Positions 37,264-46,768 of a DNA stretch of 64,000 bases are shown in pieces. The stretch is taken from positions 372,001 through 436,000 of the forward strand of contig CAKTFJ010000001.1 in the NCBI GenBank assembly GCA_934555825.1, in the 5' to 3' direction. Each line of letters starts with the position of its first letter. The first letter of the stretch is position 1. Source of the stretch: an uncultured Hyphomicrobium sp. (GTDB lineage: Bacteria > Pseudomonadota > Alphaproteobacteria > Rhizobiales > Hyphomicrobiaceae). Made by a program: the position numbers and the translations under genes. The notes under the pieces were generated by a model, which saw nothing but the letters and a program-made list of their open reading frames with translations, had not been told where the DNA came from and searched no databases.

Positions 37264-37329
37264 TTCTGGGGACCGTATTCGTCGGTCGCAGCGGGGCAAG
37301 GCACGAGCGAGCGAAGGCAGCAGGACGTC

Positions 37330-38685
37330 ATGCAGGTTTTGGAGACGAGCTCGGAAGGGCTCAAGCGGAAGCTTAAGGTCGTGGTCGGTGCCGATGAACT
37401 CGGCGAGCGGTACACGGCGCATCTGGACAAGATCAAGGACCAGGTGCAACTCAAAGGGTTCCGCAAGGGCAAGGTGCCGGTTGCGCACATCAAGAAGGTG
37501 TTCGGCCGCTCGGTCATGAACGAGGTTCTGCAGGAGACGATCCGCGAGACCTCGACACAGGCGATCCGCGACCGCAACGAGCGGCCTGCGATGATGCCGG
37601 ACATCTCGATCCCGGAAGACGGCGCCAACATGGAGAGCGTTGTCGAGGGCAAGGCGGATCTCGCCTACGAGATGAGCTTCGAGGTGCTGCCCGAAGTGAA
37701 GCTCACCGATTTCAAGTCGCTCTCGCTCGAAAAGCTCGTGGCGGAAGTTGACGACGAGCAGCTCAATGACGCGCTGAACCAGCTTGCCGAGCGCAACACC
37801 GCGTTCGAGGCCGAAGAGGGCCGGGCGGCTGGCGAGGGCGACCGCGTCACCATCGATTTCAAGGGCACCATCGATGGCGTGGCCTTCGATCGGGGCGAGG
37901 GCGAGAACCTGCAGCTCGTGATTGGAAACTCGGGCTTCATCCCCGGTTTCGAAGACGGCATCAAGGGCGCCAAGAAGGGCGAATCTCGCGACGTCAACGC
38001 GAAGTTCCCGGACAACTATCCGGTGGCGGATCTCGCGGGCAAGGATGCGATTTTTGCGGTGACGGTGAAAGAGGTGGAGAAGCCGGTCAAGGCCGAGATC
38101 AACGACGAATTCGCCAAGTCTCTCGGCATGGAAGGGCTCGATCAGCTCAAGGGCCTCGTGACGACGCAGATCAAGCAGGAACTCGATCAGGCGTCGCGCA
38201 TGAAGCTCAAGCGCGAGCTGCTCGACGCGCTCGAATCCGCGCACGATTTCGAGCTGCCGCCGTCGCTCGTCGAGCGCGAGTTCGAAGGCATCTGGAAGCA
38301 GGTCACCGACGGGCTCGAGCGCGAAGGCAAGACCTTTGCCGACGAGGACAAGACAGAAGATGAAGCGCGTGCGGAGTATCGCAAGATCGCCGAGCGGCGC
38401 GTGCGTCTCGGTCTCGTCGTCGGTGAGATCGGCGACAAGAACAAGATCGAGGTCTCGCAGGACGAACTGCGTGCCGCGCTCGTCGAGCAGGCGCGCCGTT
38501 TCCCCGGCCAGGAGAAGGAAGTCTACGAGTACTTCCAGAAGACTCCCGGCGCGATCCAGGAAATTCGCGCTCCGATCTTCGAGGACAAGGTGATCGATTT
38601 CGTGCTGGAGCTTGCGAAGCCGGCCGAGAAGACGGTCTCGCGCAAGGAGTTGGTCGAGAGTCTCGAGAAGACCGTCGACGCCTGA
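37330..38685 (+). CDS. tig: Trigger factor
   Basis: A 451-residue ribosome-bound chaperone and prolyl isomerase for nascent chains. The ribosome-binding loop is GFRKGKVP near residue 45. The FKBP-type domain (about 160-245) includes GDRVTIDFKGTIDGVAFDRG, and the C-terminal chaperone arms follow. The ATG at 37330 fits the family start MQVxETxxEGLKR. It leads the tig-clpP-clpX-lon-hup block, with a 12-bp hairpin after the stop codon. Confidence 0.97.
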   Translation: MQVLETSSEGLKRKLKVVVGADELGERYTAHLDKIKDQVQLKGFRKGKVPVAHIKKVFGRSVMNEVLQETIRETSTQAIRDRNERPAMMPDISIPEDGANMESVVEGKADLAYEMSFEVLPEVKLTDFKSLSLEKLVAEVDDEQLNDALNQLAERNTAFEAEEGRAAGEGDRVTIDFKGTIDGVAFDRGEGENLQLVIGNSGFIPGFEDGIKGAKKGESRDVNAKFPDNYPVADLAGKDAIFAVTVKEVEKPVKAEINDEFAKSLGMEGLDQLKGLVTTQIKQELDQASRMKLKRELLDALESAHDFELPPSLVEREFEGIWKQVTDGLEREGKTFADEDKTEDEARAEYRKIAERRVRLGLVVGEIGDKNKIEVSQDELRAALVEQARRFPGQEKEVYEYFQKTPGAIQEIRAPIFEDKVIDFVLELAKPAEKTVSRKELVESLEKTVDA

Positions 38686-38691
38686 GTACTC

Positions 38692-38719
38692 CCTCTCCGC
38701 CGGCACCCCGGCGGAGAGG
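38692..38719. terminator. Hairpin between tig and clpP, without T-run
   Basis: CCTCTCCGCCGG (38692-38703) pairs perfectly with CCGGCGGAGAGG (38708-38719). No T-run follows, so it may be a processing or stability element or a weak terminator. Confidence 0.5.
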
Positions 38720-38833
38720 ACTTGAAGTGACGCGTTCCCGTGCTGATCTGATAGGCCCATTGCGAGGCTTCGTCAGGAGCTCGCGTCCGTGGCTCATTTC
38801 CTGAGCGCGGAGAACCCCAAAAGGAATGATCTC

Positions 38834-39487
38834 ATGCGCGATCCCGTCGCCACTATCACCGGTTCTTTCTGGCCCATGGTCGTCGAGCAGACGGCACGCG
38901 GCGAGCGCGGCTACGATCTGCCGTCGCGCCTCCTCAAGGAGCGCATCATCTTTGTGACGGGGCCGGTCGAAGACCACATGGCGGCTTCGATCTGCATGCA
39001 GCTCCTCTTCCTTGAGGCGGAAAACCCCAAGAAAGAAATCTCCATGTACATCAACTCGCCGGGTGGCGTGGTGACGGCCGGCATGGCGATCTACGACACG
39101 ATGCAGTTCGTGAAGCCGCCGATTGCGACGCTTTGTATCGGCCAGGCTGCGTCCATGGGCTCGCTGCTTTTGTGCGCCGGCGAAAAGGGCATGCGGTATG
39201 CGCTGCCGAACGCGCGCATCATGGTGCATCAGCCGTCCGGCGGCTTCCAGGGGCAGGCGTCCGACATCGAGCGCCACGCTGAAGACATCATCAAGATGAA
39301 GCGGCGGCTTAACGAAGTCTACGTCAAGCATACCGGTCAGCCGTACGAAATGATCGAGAGGACACTCGATCGCGATTACTTCATGACGGCGGATCAGGCG
39401 AAAGACTTCGGTCTTATCGACCGGGTTTTGTCGCAGCGCGACGATGTGGAAGCCAAGGCTCCCGAGCCCACGCAGCCTGCCGCTTAA
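38834..39487 (+). CDS. clpP: ATP-dependent Clp protease proteolytic subunit
   Basis: The 217-residue serine protease forms the tetradecameric chamber used by ClpX and ClpA. The catalytic Ser is in [11 protein letters not shown], the His in IMVHQPSGG and the Asp in [10 protein letters not shown]. The ATG at 38834 with AAGGAAT upstream is preferred to a GTG at 38789. It is the usual neighbour of tig and clpX. Confidence 0.97.
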   Translation: MRDPVATITGSFWPMVVEQTARGERGYDLPSRLLKERIIFVTGPVEDHMAASICMQLLFLEAENPKKEISMYINSPGGVVTAGMAIYDTMQFVKPPIATLCIGQAASMGSLLLCAGEKGMRYALPNARIMVHQPSGGFQGQASDIERHAEDIIKMKRRLNEVYVKHTGQPYEMIERTLDRDYFMTADQAKDFGLIDRVLSQRDDVEAKAPEPTQPAA

Positions 39488-39894
39488 GGGCGGGCCTGCC
39501 TACAGGTTGGCGATGCTCCGGGCGGTGCTGGGCACCGTCCGGCGTTTGCGCCTGCGAAAGCGGCGAAATGCTCGCAAAATATACTTTTTTGCGAGGCGTT
39601 CGGCCGCATTGGGGCCACGCAAGCTTGGAACGGTAGCGTAGACGGCTTAAGTGCTGGGTTCTGCCTTTTTGGGCTCTTGGGCGCCGGGATAGCAGCCGTC
39701 AGCAGGTTCTTTCCGCCTCGAAGGCGGGAGAGCTGTTAATCGAATCTTGATCTCGGGAACACTAGCGTGTTGAGATCGGGTGTAACGTTTTTCATGTGCC
39801 CGCGGCGGGCATCGCCGTAATGCGCCGAAGGGGCTTCCGGCTCCAAGGTTCCGGGTCGTCGGGCGTCATTCCTGACTGCGGGTGAGAGAACAGA
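39488..39894. other. Intergenic region between clpP and clpX
   Basis: No gene is seen. A 9-bp inverted repeat, CTCGCAAAA (39571-39579) and TTTTGCGAG (39587-39595), lies in the middle of an AT-rich patch. It could be a transcription end or a regulatory site. The clpX promoter probably lies in the second half. Confidence 0.45.
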
Positions 39895-41148
39895 ATGGCT
39901 CAGGAAAAGAACACTCTCTACTGCTCTTTCTGCGGCAAGAGCCAGCATGAGGTGAGGAAGCTCATTGCCGGCCCGACCGTGTTCATCTGCGATGAATGCG
40001 TCGAGCTGTGCATGGATATCATCCGTGAAGAGAACAAGAACACGCTCGTCAAGTCCCGCGACGGCGTGCCGACACCGCAAGAAATCTGCACGGTGCTGGA
40101 TTCTTACGTGATCGGGCAGTTCCACGCGAAGCGTGTGCTCTCGGTCGCTGTCCATAACCATTACAAGCGCCTCAATCACGCGGCGAAGAACAACGACGTC
40201 GAGCTCGCGAAGTCGAACATCCTGCTCGTTGGCCCCACGGGTTGCGGCAAGACGCTGCTCGCGCAGACGCTTGCCCGCATTCTCGACGTGCCGTTCACGA
40301 TGGCGGATGCGACGACGCTCACCGAAGCCGGCTATGTCGGCGAGGACGTCGAGAACATCATCCTGAAACTGCTGCAGAGCGCCGATTACAACGTCGAGCG
40401 CGCGCAGCGGGGCATCGTCTACATCGACGAGATCGATAAGATCAGCCGCAAGTCCGACAATCCGTCCATCACGCGCGATGTGTCGGGCGAGGGCGTGCAG
40501 CAGGCGCTTCTGAAGATCATGGAAGGCACGGTTGCCTCCGTGCCGCCGCAGGGCGGCCGCAAGCATCCGCAGCAGGAGTTCCTGCAGGTCGACACCTCGA
40601 ACATCCTGTTCATCTGCGGTGGCGCTTTCGCAGGCCTCGAAAAGATCATCTCGCGGCGCGGCAAGGGGACGTCGATCGGTTTCGGCGCGCGCGTGATCGC
40701 GCCCGACGAGCGGCGGACCGGCGAAGTGCTGCGCGAGGTGGAGCCCGAGGATCTCTTGAAGTTCGGCCTGATCCCCGAGTTCATCGGCCGTCTCCCGGTT
40801 ATCGCAACGCTCGAGGATCTCGACGAGGCGGCGCTGGTGCAGATCCTCATGGAGCCCAAGAACGCGCTGGTGAAGCAGTACCAGCGTCTGTTCGAGATGG
40901 AGGACGTGAAGCTCACGCTCACGACCGACGCGCTGCGCGCCATCGCGCGCAAGGCGATCGAGCGTAAGACGGGTGCGCGCGGCTTGCGCTCCATCATGGA
41001 GGGCATCCTGCTCGACACCATGTTCGATCTTCCGGCCCTCAAGGGCGTCGAGGAGATCGTGATCGGCCCGGAGGTCGTGGAAGGCGGCGCTCGTCCGCTC
41101 CGGATCTATTCCGAGCGGGTCGAGGAAAAGGGCTCGACGGCGTCTTAA
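39895..41148 (+). CDS. clpX: ATP-dependent unfoldase ClpX
   Basis: The 417-residue AAA+ hexamer that feeds substrates into ClpP. The N-terminal zinc-binding domain has CSFCGKSQ and [10 protein letters not shown]. The AAA+ core has Walker [13 protein letters not shown], Walker [11 protein letters not shown] and arginine-finger region [13 protein letters not shown]. The ClpP-contact loop IGF follows GTS (GTSIGFGA). The start ATG at 39895 is clear. ClpXP in alphaproteobacteria degrades CtrA and other cell-cycle regulators. Confidence 0.98.
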   Translation: MAQEKNTLYCSFCGKSQHEVRKLIAGPTVFICDECVELCMDIIREENKNTLVKSRDGVPTPQEICTVLDSYVIGQFHAKRVLSVAVHNHYKRLNHAAKNNDVELAKSNILLVGPTGCGKTLLAQTLARILDVPFTMADATTLTEAGYVGEDVENIILKLLQSADYNVERAQRGIVYIDEIDKISRKSDNPSITRDVSGEGVQQALLKIMEGTVASVPPQGGRKHPQQEFLQVDTSNILFICGGAFAGLEKIISRRGKGTSIGFGARVIAPDERRTGEVLREVEPEDLLKFGLIPEFIGRLPVIATLEDLDEAALVQILMEPKNALVKQYQRLFEMEDVKLTLTTDALRAIARKAIERKTGARGLRSIMEGILLDTMFDLPALKGVEEIVIGPEVVEGGARPLRIYSERVEEKGSTAS

Positions 41149-41455
41149 GATTTGGCAAACCGTCGGCGGCGTCCTGCCGTCGACGGGGTAGCCTGTGGCT
41201 CATTTCCAGGTTAAATGGGCAAACGAGCCCATTCGCCTGTCGTACCGGTGGCTCGTATTGATCGGATTGGGGCCAATCCCCATCTGTTGTCGACGACGCT
41301 CTCTTTCGACTGTCCCGCTCGACGAGACGGGGTTTTCCCAGAAAAATCGAAGGATGCGGCGTGAGTACGCCCGGTTCGGCCATAATGATGCGGGGCCGGG
41401 CAGCTAGAGTGGTCCGTTCCCGTCTTAAGACGGGTCCCCGTGCGGCACAACGTGA
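41149..41455. other. Intergenic region between clpX and lon
   Basis: No gene or known motif was recognised in this 307-bp stretch. It should contain the lon promoter, but no confident heat-shock sigma site was found. Confidence 0.4.
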
Positions 41456-43894
41456 ATGGTGACGGTGATGAGCGAAGAGAAGCAGACTAAGGACAAGCCC
41501 GGCGCCCGCGACCACTATCCGGTTCTGCCGCTGCGCGACATCGTCGTGTTCCCGTACATGATCGTGCCGCTGTTCGTCGGGCGCGAGAAGTCGATCAACG
41601 CGCTCGAGGAAGTGATGCGCGCCGACAAGCACATCCTGCTTGCCGCGCAAAAGAACGCCGGCGACGACGATCCGGCGACGGACGCCATCTATCAGGTCGG
41701 CACGCTCGCTTCCGTGCTGCAGCTCCTGAAGCTGCCCGACGGCACGGTAAAGGTGCTGGTCGAGGGCACGGCGCGCGCCAAGGTTCTCAATTACACCGAC
41801 AACCCGAATTATTTCGAAGCCGAGGTGGAGCGCATCTCGGAGACGCTCGGCACGAAGACCGAGATCGAGGCGCTTGCGCGCTCGGCCGTCTCGCAGTTCG
41901 AGAACTACGTCAAGCTCAACAAGAAGATCTCGCCTGAGGTGCTCGGCACTATCGCGCAGATCGAGGACTATTCGAAGCTCGCCGACACCATCGCGTCTCA
42001 CCTCGCGGTGAAGATTGCCGACAAGCAGGACGTGCTGGAGACGACCGTCGTGTCGAACCGGCTCGAGAAGGTCTACACTCTCATGGAGAGCGAGATCTCG
42101 GTGCTGCAGGTCGAGCGTAAGATCCGCTCGCGCGTGAAGCGCCAGATGGAGAAGACGCAGCGCGAGTACTATCTCAACGAGCAGATGAAGGCGATCCAGA
42201 AGGAGCTCGGAGACACCGAAGAGCGCGACGACATCGCCGAGTTCGAAGAGAAGATCGACAACACCAAGCTCTCGAAGGAAGCGAAGGACAAGGCGACTGC
42301 GGAGCTGAAGAAGCTCAAGCAGATGAGCCCGATGTCCGCCGAAGCGACCGTCGTGCGCAACTATCTCGATTGGCTGCTTTCGATCCCGTGGGGCATCAAA
42401 GGCAAGGTCAAGAAGGATCTCGACGAGGCGCAGCAGGTGCTCGACGCGGAGCACTACGGCCTCGACAAGGTCAAGGAGCGCATCCTCGAGTATCTCGCGG
42501 TGCAGGCGCGAACCAACAAGCTCAAGGGACCGATCCTTTGCCTCGTCGGACCGCCCGGCGTGGGCAAGACCTCGCTTGGCAAGTCGATCGCGAACGCAAC
42601 GGGGCGCGAGTTCGTGCGCATGAGCCTCGGTGGCGTCCGCGACGAAGCGGAGATCCGCGGACATCGGCGCACCTACATCGGCTCGATGCCCGGTAAGGTC
42701 ATCCAGTCGATGAAAAAGGCGAAGCGGACCAACCCGCTGTTCCTGCTCGACGAGATCGACAAGATGGGCCAGGACTTCCGCGGCGATCCCGCGGCGGCGC
42801 TGCTCGAAGTGCTCGATCCTGAGCAGAACCAGTCGTTCAACGATCATTACCTCGAGGTCGATTACGACCTTTCGAACGTGATGTTCGTGACGACGGCGAA
42901 CACGCTCAACATTCCGCCGGCCCTGATGGACCGCATGGAGATCATCCGTCTTGCGGGTTACACCGAGGACGAGAAGGTCGAGATCGCGAAGCGCCATCTT
43001 CTGACCGAGCAGCAGCAGGCGCACGGTTTGGAGCCGGGTGAGTGGATCGTCGAGGACGGTGCTCTTCTGCAGCTCATCCGCCGTTACACGCGGGAAGCCG
43101 GCGTGCGTTCGCTTGAGCGCGAAGTGGCCAAGCTCGCGCGCAAGGCGGTGAAGGAGATCCTGACCTCGCCCGACAAGAAGACGGTGACGGTGACGGCCGA
43201 CAACATCAGCCACTACCTCGGCGTGCCGAAGTATCGCTATGGAGAGGCCGAGCTCGAAGATCAGATCGGCATCGTCACGGGTCTCGCGTGGACGGAAGTG
43301 GGTGGCGAATTGCTCACCATCGAAGGCGTCATGATGCCCGGCAAGGGCAAGATGACGGTGACGGGCAATCTGCGCGACGTGATGAAGGAATCGATCTCTG
43401 CTGCGAACGCTTACGTGCGCTCGCGCTCGGTCGAGTTCGGCATCCATCCCTCGCTGTTCGAGAAGCGCGATATCCACGTGCACGTGCCGGAAGGTGCGAC
43501 GCCGAAGGACGGTCCGTCTGCCGGTGTCGCGATGGCGACAGCCATCATCTCGGTGCTGACCGGCATCGCGGTGCGCAAGGATGTGGCGATGACGGGCGAG
43601 ATTACGCTGCGCGGGCGCGTGCTCCCGATCGGCGGTCTCAAGGAGAAGCTGCTGGCTGCGCTGCGTGGCGGTATCAAGACGGTTCTCATCCCCGAGGACA
43701 ACGTCAAGGATCTGGCCGAGATCCCTGATGAAGTGAAGACGAAGCTCGAACTCGTGCCCGTCGCGCGCATGGAGGATGTGGTGAAGACCGCGCTGGTGCG
43801 CGTGCCGGATCCGATCCAGTGGGACGAGCAGGCTGAAGCGTCCGCCGTTCCTTCGGATGGGGCGGAAGGAAACTCGCGCGTTACCGCGCACTGA
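41456..43894 (+). CDS. lon: ATP-dependent protease Lon
   Basis: An 812-residue hexameric AAA+ serine protease for damaged and regulatory proteins. The N-terminal substrate domain starts [15 protein letters not shown]. The ATPase part has Walker [12 protein letters not shown] and Walker [11 protein letters not shown]. The protease part has the Ser-Lys pair in [11 protein letters not shown] and KLLAALRGG. Both ATG 41456 and ATG 41468 are possible starts; neither has a strong ribosome-binding site. A strong terminator follows and hup is next, as in many proteobacteria. Confidence 0.98.
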   Translation: MVTVMSEEKQTKDKPGARDHYPVLPLRDIVVFPYMIVPLFVGREKSINALEEVMRADKHILLAAQKNAGDDDPATDAIYQVGTLASVLQLLKLPDGTVKVLVEGTARAKVLNYTDNPNYFEAEVERISETLGTKTEIEALARSAVSQFENYVKLNKKISPEVLGTIAQIEDYSKLADTIASHLAVKIADKQDVLETTVVSNRLEKVYTLMESEISVLQVERKIRSRVKRQMEKTQREYYLNEQMKAIQKELGDTEERDDIAEFEEKIDNTKLSKEAKDKATAELKKLKQMSPMSAEATVVRNYLDWLLSIPWGIKGKVKKDLDEAQQVLDAEHYGLDKVKERILEYLAVQARTNKLKGPILCLVGPPGVGKTSLGKSIANATGREFVRMSLGGVRDEAEIRGHRRTYIGSMPGKVIQSMKKAKRTNPLFLLDEIDKMGQDFRGDPAAALLEVLDPEQNQSFNDHYLEVDYDLSNVMFVTTANTLNIPPALMDRMEIIRLAGYTEDEKVEIAKRHLLTEQQQAHGLEPGEWIVEDGALLQLIRRYTREAGVRSLEREVAKLARKAVKEILTSPDKKTVTVTADNISHYLGVPKYRYGEAELEDQIGIVTGLAWTEVGGELLTIEGVMMPGKGKMTVTGNLRDVMKESISAANAYVRSRSVEFGIHPSLFEKRDIHVHVPEGATPKDGPSAGVAMATAIISVLTGIAVRKDVAMTGEITLRGRVLPIGGLKEKLLAALRGGIKTVLIPEDNVKDLAEIPDEVKTKLELVPVARMEDVVKTALVRVPDPIQWDEQAEASAVPSDGAEGNSRVTAH

Positions 43895-43904
43895 TACGAC
43901 GTGT

Positions 43905-43933
43905 AAAAAGGGCGCGGTTTTCGCGCCCTTTTT
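43905..43933 (+). terminator. Terminator of lon
   Basis: AAAAAGGGCGCG pairs with CGCGCCCTTTTT around a GTTTT-like loop, a perfect bidirectional Rho-independent terminator 11 nt after the stop codon. Confidence 0.93.
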
Positions 43934-44290
43934 CATCTCAGCAAACGGTGTGTTGCTTTACGTGTCGTTGCGAGGCGCAGCGATCGATGCATTCTGGCCA
44001 ATTCAGTAGCGAGCCTGTGCGCGATCGTTGGCAGCTTTGCCGACCGTGCGCGTTTGCGTGCGTTCGCCCCTGTCGGGTGTGCGCCGCAGCGTGTACGGAT
44101 CACCCCGTATTTCAAGCGTAAATGGTCGTTTTGCCCCTTGACGAGGCCCGTTTTTAGGGGCTTTTGTGCGCCCACGAGATGCCGAAACAGCAATCCTATC
44201 CCTTGGGTTGCACACTTCTCGGCAGGCGCCACGGCGCGGTCTCCTGGCACGATGCCAGACCAAATTCATTCCAGTCACGAGGACGGAAAG
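43934..44290. other. Intergenic region upstream of hup
   Basis: This stretch contains no convincing gene. It probably holds the hup promoter; GGACGGAAAG just before 44291 is the ribosome-binding site. Confidence 0.4.
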
Positions 44291-44563
44291 ATGAGCAAGA
44301 AAGATCTGATCGACGCCGTTGCAAAAGAGTGCGAGCTCACGAAAGAGAAGGCAGGCTCGGTCGTCGATGCCGCGCTCGCACACATCAAAGCGGTTCTCAA
44401 GGACGGTGGCGAAGTCCGCATTCCGGATTTCGGCAGCTTCAAGGTTGCAAGCCGCAAGGCGCGCGAAGGCCGCAACCCCGCGACCGGCGCGACGATCAAG
44501 ATCCCTGCGACGCGTGTGCCGAAGTTCAGCCCTGCGAAGGGTTTGAAAGACGCGCTGAACTAA
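44291..44563 (+). CDS. hup: DNA-binding protein HU
   Basis: A 90-residue nucleoid protein that binds and bends DNA as a dimer. It is full length with the family signature FGSFKVASRKAREGRNPATG and the C-terminal KIPATRVPKFSPAKGLKDALN. The ATG at 44291 has GGACGGAAAG upstream. It is located after lon, as in most proteobacteria. A terminator follows. Confidence 0.97.
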   Translation: MSKKDLIDAVAKECELTKEKAGSVVDAALAHIKAVLKDGGEVRIPDFGSFKVASRKAREGRNPATGATIKIPATRVPKFSPAKGLKDALN

Positions 44564-44607
44564 GCGCTGCGCCGCGGGCGCCGCGTTTTGACGATCGAGA
44601 GATTTGG

Positions 44608-44638
44608 AGCGCCGTGGAGTTTCCGCGGCGCTTTTTTG
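44608..44638 (+). terminator. Terminator of hup
   Basis: AGCGCCG pairs with CGGCGCT, followed by TTTTTTG. The repeat head begins 2 nt after it. Confidence 0.85.
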
Positions 44639-44640
44639 TT

Positions 44641-44997
44641 TTCGTACGCAAGTGGCGAGACGCTTCGAAAAATGGGCGTTGCGGTTTGTTGAGATCCGGC
44701 GCACTTGCGCCGGGTCGCGTTGCTCCCGGAGCGCTGCCGCCCTCGCTTTTGGTTTCGGACACAAGTGGTGAGAGGCATCGGATAAGGGGCGTTGTGCTGG
44801 TGGAGGACCGGCGCACTTGCGCCGGGGCGCGGTCGCGCCCGAGCCGAAGCTGCATTGGCAGCTTCGGCTCAGAGCGATAATTCCTCGACAGCTTGAGGCC
44901 CGCAGGGCCTATGGCGCCAAGGGCGCCCGTGCCAAGTGGCGCGGATATCCACCAGCACAACGCCCCTTATCCGAAGCTTCTCGCAACTTGTGTCATT
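44641..44997. repeat. Repeat-family cluster: two direct units and one inverted unit
   Basis: Heads TTCGTACGCAAG (44641) and TTCGGACACAAG (44754) are 113 bp apart and face right. A third unit is inverted, with its head at about 44997 reading left. The internal palindromes are CCGGCGCACTTGCGCCGG and a 13-bp stem GAGCCGAAGCTGC / GCAGCTTCGGCTC at 44841-44870. The right-facing units start just after the hup terminator; the inverted unit starts 8 nt after the 3' end of tRNA-Val on the minus strand. Confidence 0.85.
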
Positions 44998-45004
44998 GAG
45001 AACA

Positions 45005-45079
<75 letters not shown>

Positions 45080-45218
45080 GACGGATCACTCCATAGCGTC
45101 GGACGTGGTTGGCTGCAAGGTGCGATTGGCGTTGCCGTCGTCTGGCTGGCTTCAGGGCCGTTCTGCCACGAGGCATTCGCCGCCCGTCTTTTCGCCTCGG
45201 CTTTTCCGGAGAATGCCA

Positions 45219-45734
45219 ATGACCATCACGATGCATGAAATTGCTGTGCCGTCGTTTCGTAAGCACCTCGAAGCGCTCGATGCGATCCTCGACAAGGCCG
45301 TGGCATATGCCGATGCCAAGGGGATCGAGCGCGAGACGCTGCTCACTGCGCGGCTTTATCCCGACATGTATACGTTCACGAAGCAGGTGACGTCGGCCTG
45401 CGATTTCGCGAAGCTTTCTGTTGCACGGCTTGCCGGTTTGACGGCGCCTGTGCATGACGACACCGAGACGACGTTCGCCGAGCTCAAGACGCGGATTGCG
45501 GATACGCTGGCCGTTCTGGATCAAGCACAGCCGGGGCCGATGGACGCGGCGGCCGATGAGCCGTTCACCATCAAAGCCGGGCCGCGCGAACTGCATTTCA
45601 CGGGGCGCGAATACCTGCTGCATTTCGCTCTGCCGAACTTCTATTTCCACTGCGCGACGGCCTACGGCATCCTGCGCCACAACGGTCTCGAAATCGGCAA
45701 GCGCGATTTTATGCGTCGCATGCCTCCGGCGTGA
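45219..45734 (+). CDS. DUF1993 family protein
   Basis: The product has about 171 residues, matching DUF1993: TMHEIAVPSFRKHLEALDAI at the start, ARLYPDMYTFTKQVTSACDF in the middle and GREYLLHFALPNFYFHCATAYGILRHNGLEIGKRDFM at the end (given here only as landmarks). The family resembles DinB-like helical bundles and has no established function. The ATG at 45219 has GGAGA 6 nt upstream. Its stop codon overlaps a GTG that opens the frame of the next gene, so the two are probably co-transcribed. Confidence 0.88.
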   Translation: MTITMHEIAVPSFRKHLEALDAILDKAVAYADAKGIERETLLTARLYPDMYTFTKQVTSACDFAKLSVARLAGLTAPVHDDTETTFAELKTRIADTLAVLDQAQPGPMDAAADEPFTIKAGPRELHFTGREYLLHFALPNFYFHCATAYGILRHNGLEIGKRDFMRRMPPA

Positions 45735-45754
45735 CAGGCCGGCGCTCATCCGGG

Positions 45755-46327
45755 ATGGCGATGAAAAGAGACGACGCGGACCGTTTTTTCGTCGTTACCG
45801 GCGGGCCGGGCTCGGGGAAGAGCACGCTGCTTGCGGCTCTGGCGGCGGAGGGGCTCGTCACGATGCCCGAGGCCGGACGCGCCATCATCCGCGAGCAGGT
45901 TGCGATCGGCGGAGCCGCGTTGCCCTGGGCGGACCGTGGGCTCTTCGCCGAGCTGATGCTGGCGGCGGATATGCGCACGTATAGGGAGGCCCAGGTCCTT
46001 TCCGGTCCTGTCCTGTTCGACCGGGGCGTTCCGGATGTGGTCGGCTATCTGCAGCTCTCCGGACTGCCGGTGCCGCCGCACGTAACCGTGGCAGCGGAGA
46101 CCTTTGGCTACGCGCGGCAGGTTTTCATCGCGCCGTCCTGGCCTGAAATTTTCACAGGCGACAGCGAGCGTAAGCAGGCGCCTGCCGAGGCGGAGGCCAC
46201 TTACCGGGCCATGGTGGAGGTTTACACGGGGCTCGGATACGATCTGTTGACGCTGCCCCGGTCGCCCGTGGCGGAGCGCGTTCGCTTCGTTCGGGCCGGG
46301 ATTGGCGCCTCGGGTGCGGGGCCTTGA
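45755..46327 (+). CDS. P-loop ATPase/kinase-like protein (AAA_28 type)
   Basis: The product has about 190 residues. The Walker A motif is FFVVTGGPGSGKSTLL near the N-terminus and a later acidic segment, VLFDRGVPDVVGYL, resembles the Asp-containing motif of AAA_28 and adenylylate-kinase-like proteins. These often phosphorylate small molecules or act as signalling NTPases; the substrate is unknown. Possible starts are GTG 45731 (overlapping the DUF1993 stop), ATG 45755 and ATG 45761. Confidence 0.85.
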   Translation: MAMKRDDADRFFVVTGGPGSGKSTLLAALAAEGLVTMPEAGRAIIREQVAIGGAALPWADRGLFAELMLAADMRTYREAQVLSGPVLFDRGVPDVVGYLQLSGLPVPPHVTVAAETFGYARQVFIAPSWPEIFTGDSERKQAPAEAEATYRAMVEVYTGLGYDLLTLPRSPVAERVRFVRAGIGASGAGP

Positions 46328-46429
46328 AAAACAGGTGCTTCCTGCGCTTGACTTGGGGGCGCCGAACACGTATCTCAGCCTTCGCTTTTGCCTCGTTCGC
46401 CCCATTCGCGGGCTTTTGAACGAGCGGAC

Positions 46430-46506
<77 letters not shown>

Positions 46507-46515
46507 CTTTTTTTC

Positions 46516-46768
46516 TTCGGACACAAGCTGAGAGAAGCTTCGCTCGATGAGCGTGGTGCTTTGTGGATGGCCGCGCCAGTCCATGCGGAGCATGGCTTCG
46601 CCATGACGCGCGGGGGTGCGGTCGCACCCCGAGCGCTTCGCGCTGTTTTTATCTCACGTATCCGTTTCTCGGCCTTTGGCCTCGGGATGCTCCGATGGGG
46701 CGCCGCTTCGGCGGGTCGCGTTGCCCCTGAGCGCTGGCGCGCTGTTTTCGGACACAAGCGGCCGGGAG
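46516..46768 (+). repeat. Repeat-family copies downstream of tRNA-Asp
   Basis: A head TTCGGACACAAG is at 46516 and a second one at 46747. Between them are palindromes GGGGTGCG-GT-CGCACCCC and AGCGC-TTC-GCGCT followed by GTTTTT, and a degenerate second unit (GCGCCGCTTCGGCG). Minus-strand open frames here encode repeat-derived peptide only. Confidence 0.8.

Noticed and set aside
41039..43936. A 965-codon open frame on the minus strand
   Set aside because: It is antisense to lon and contains only Arg/His/Asp/Leu-rich shadow sequence.
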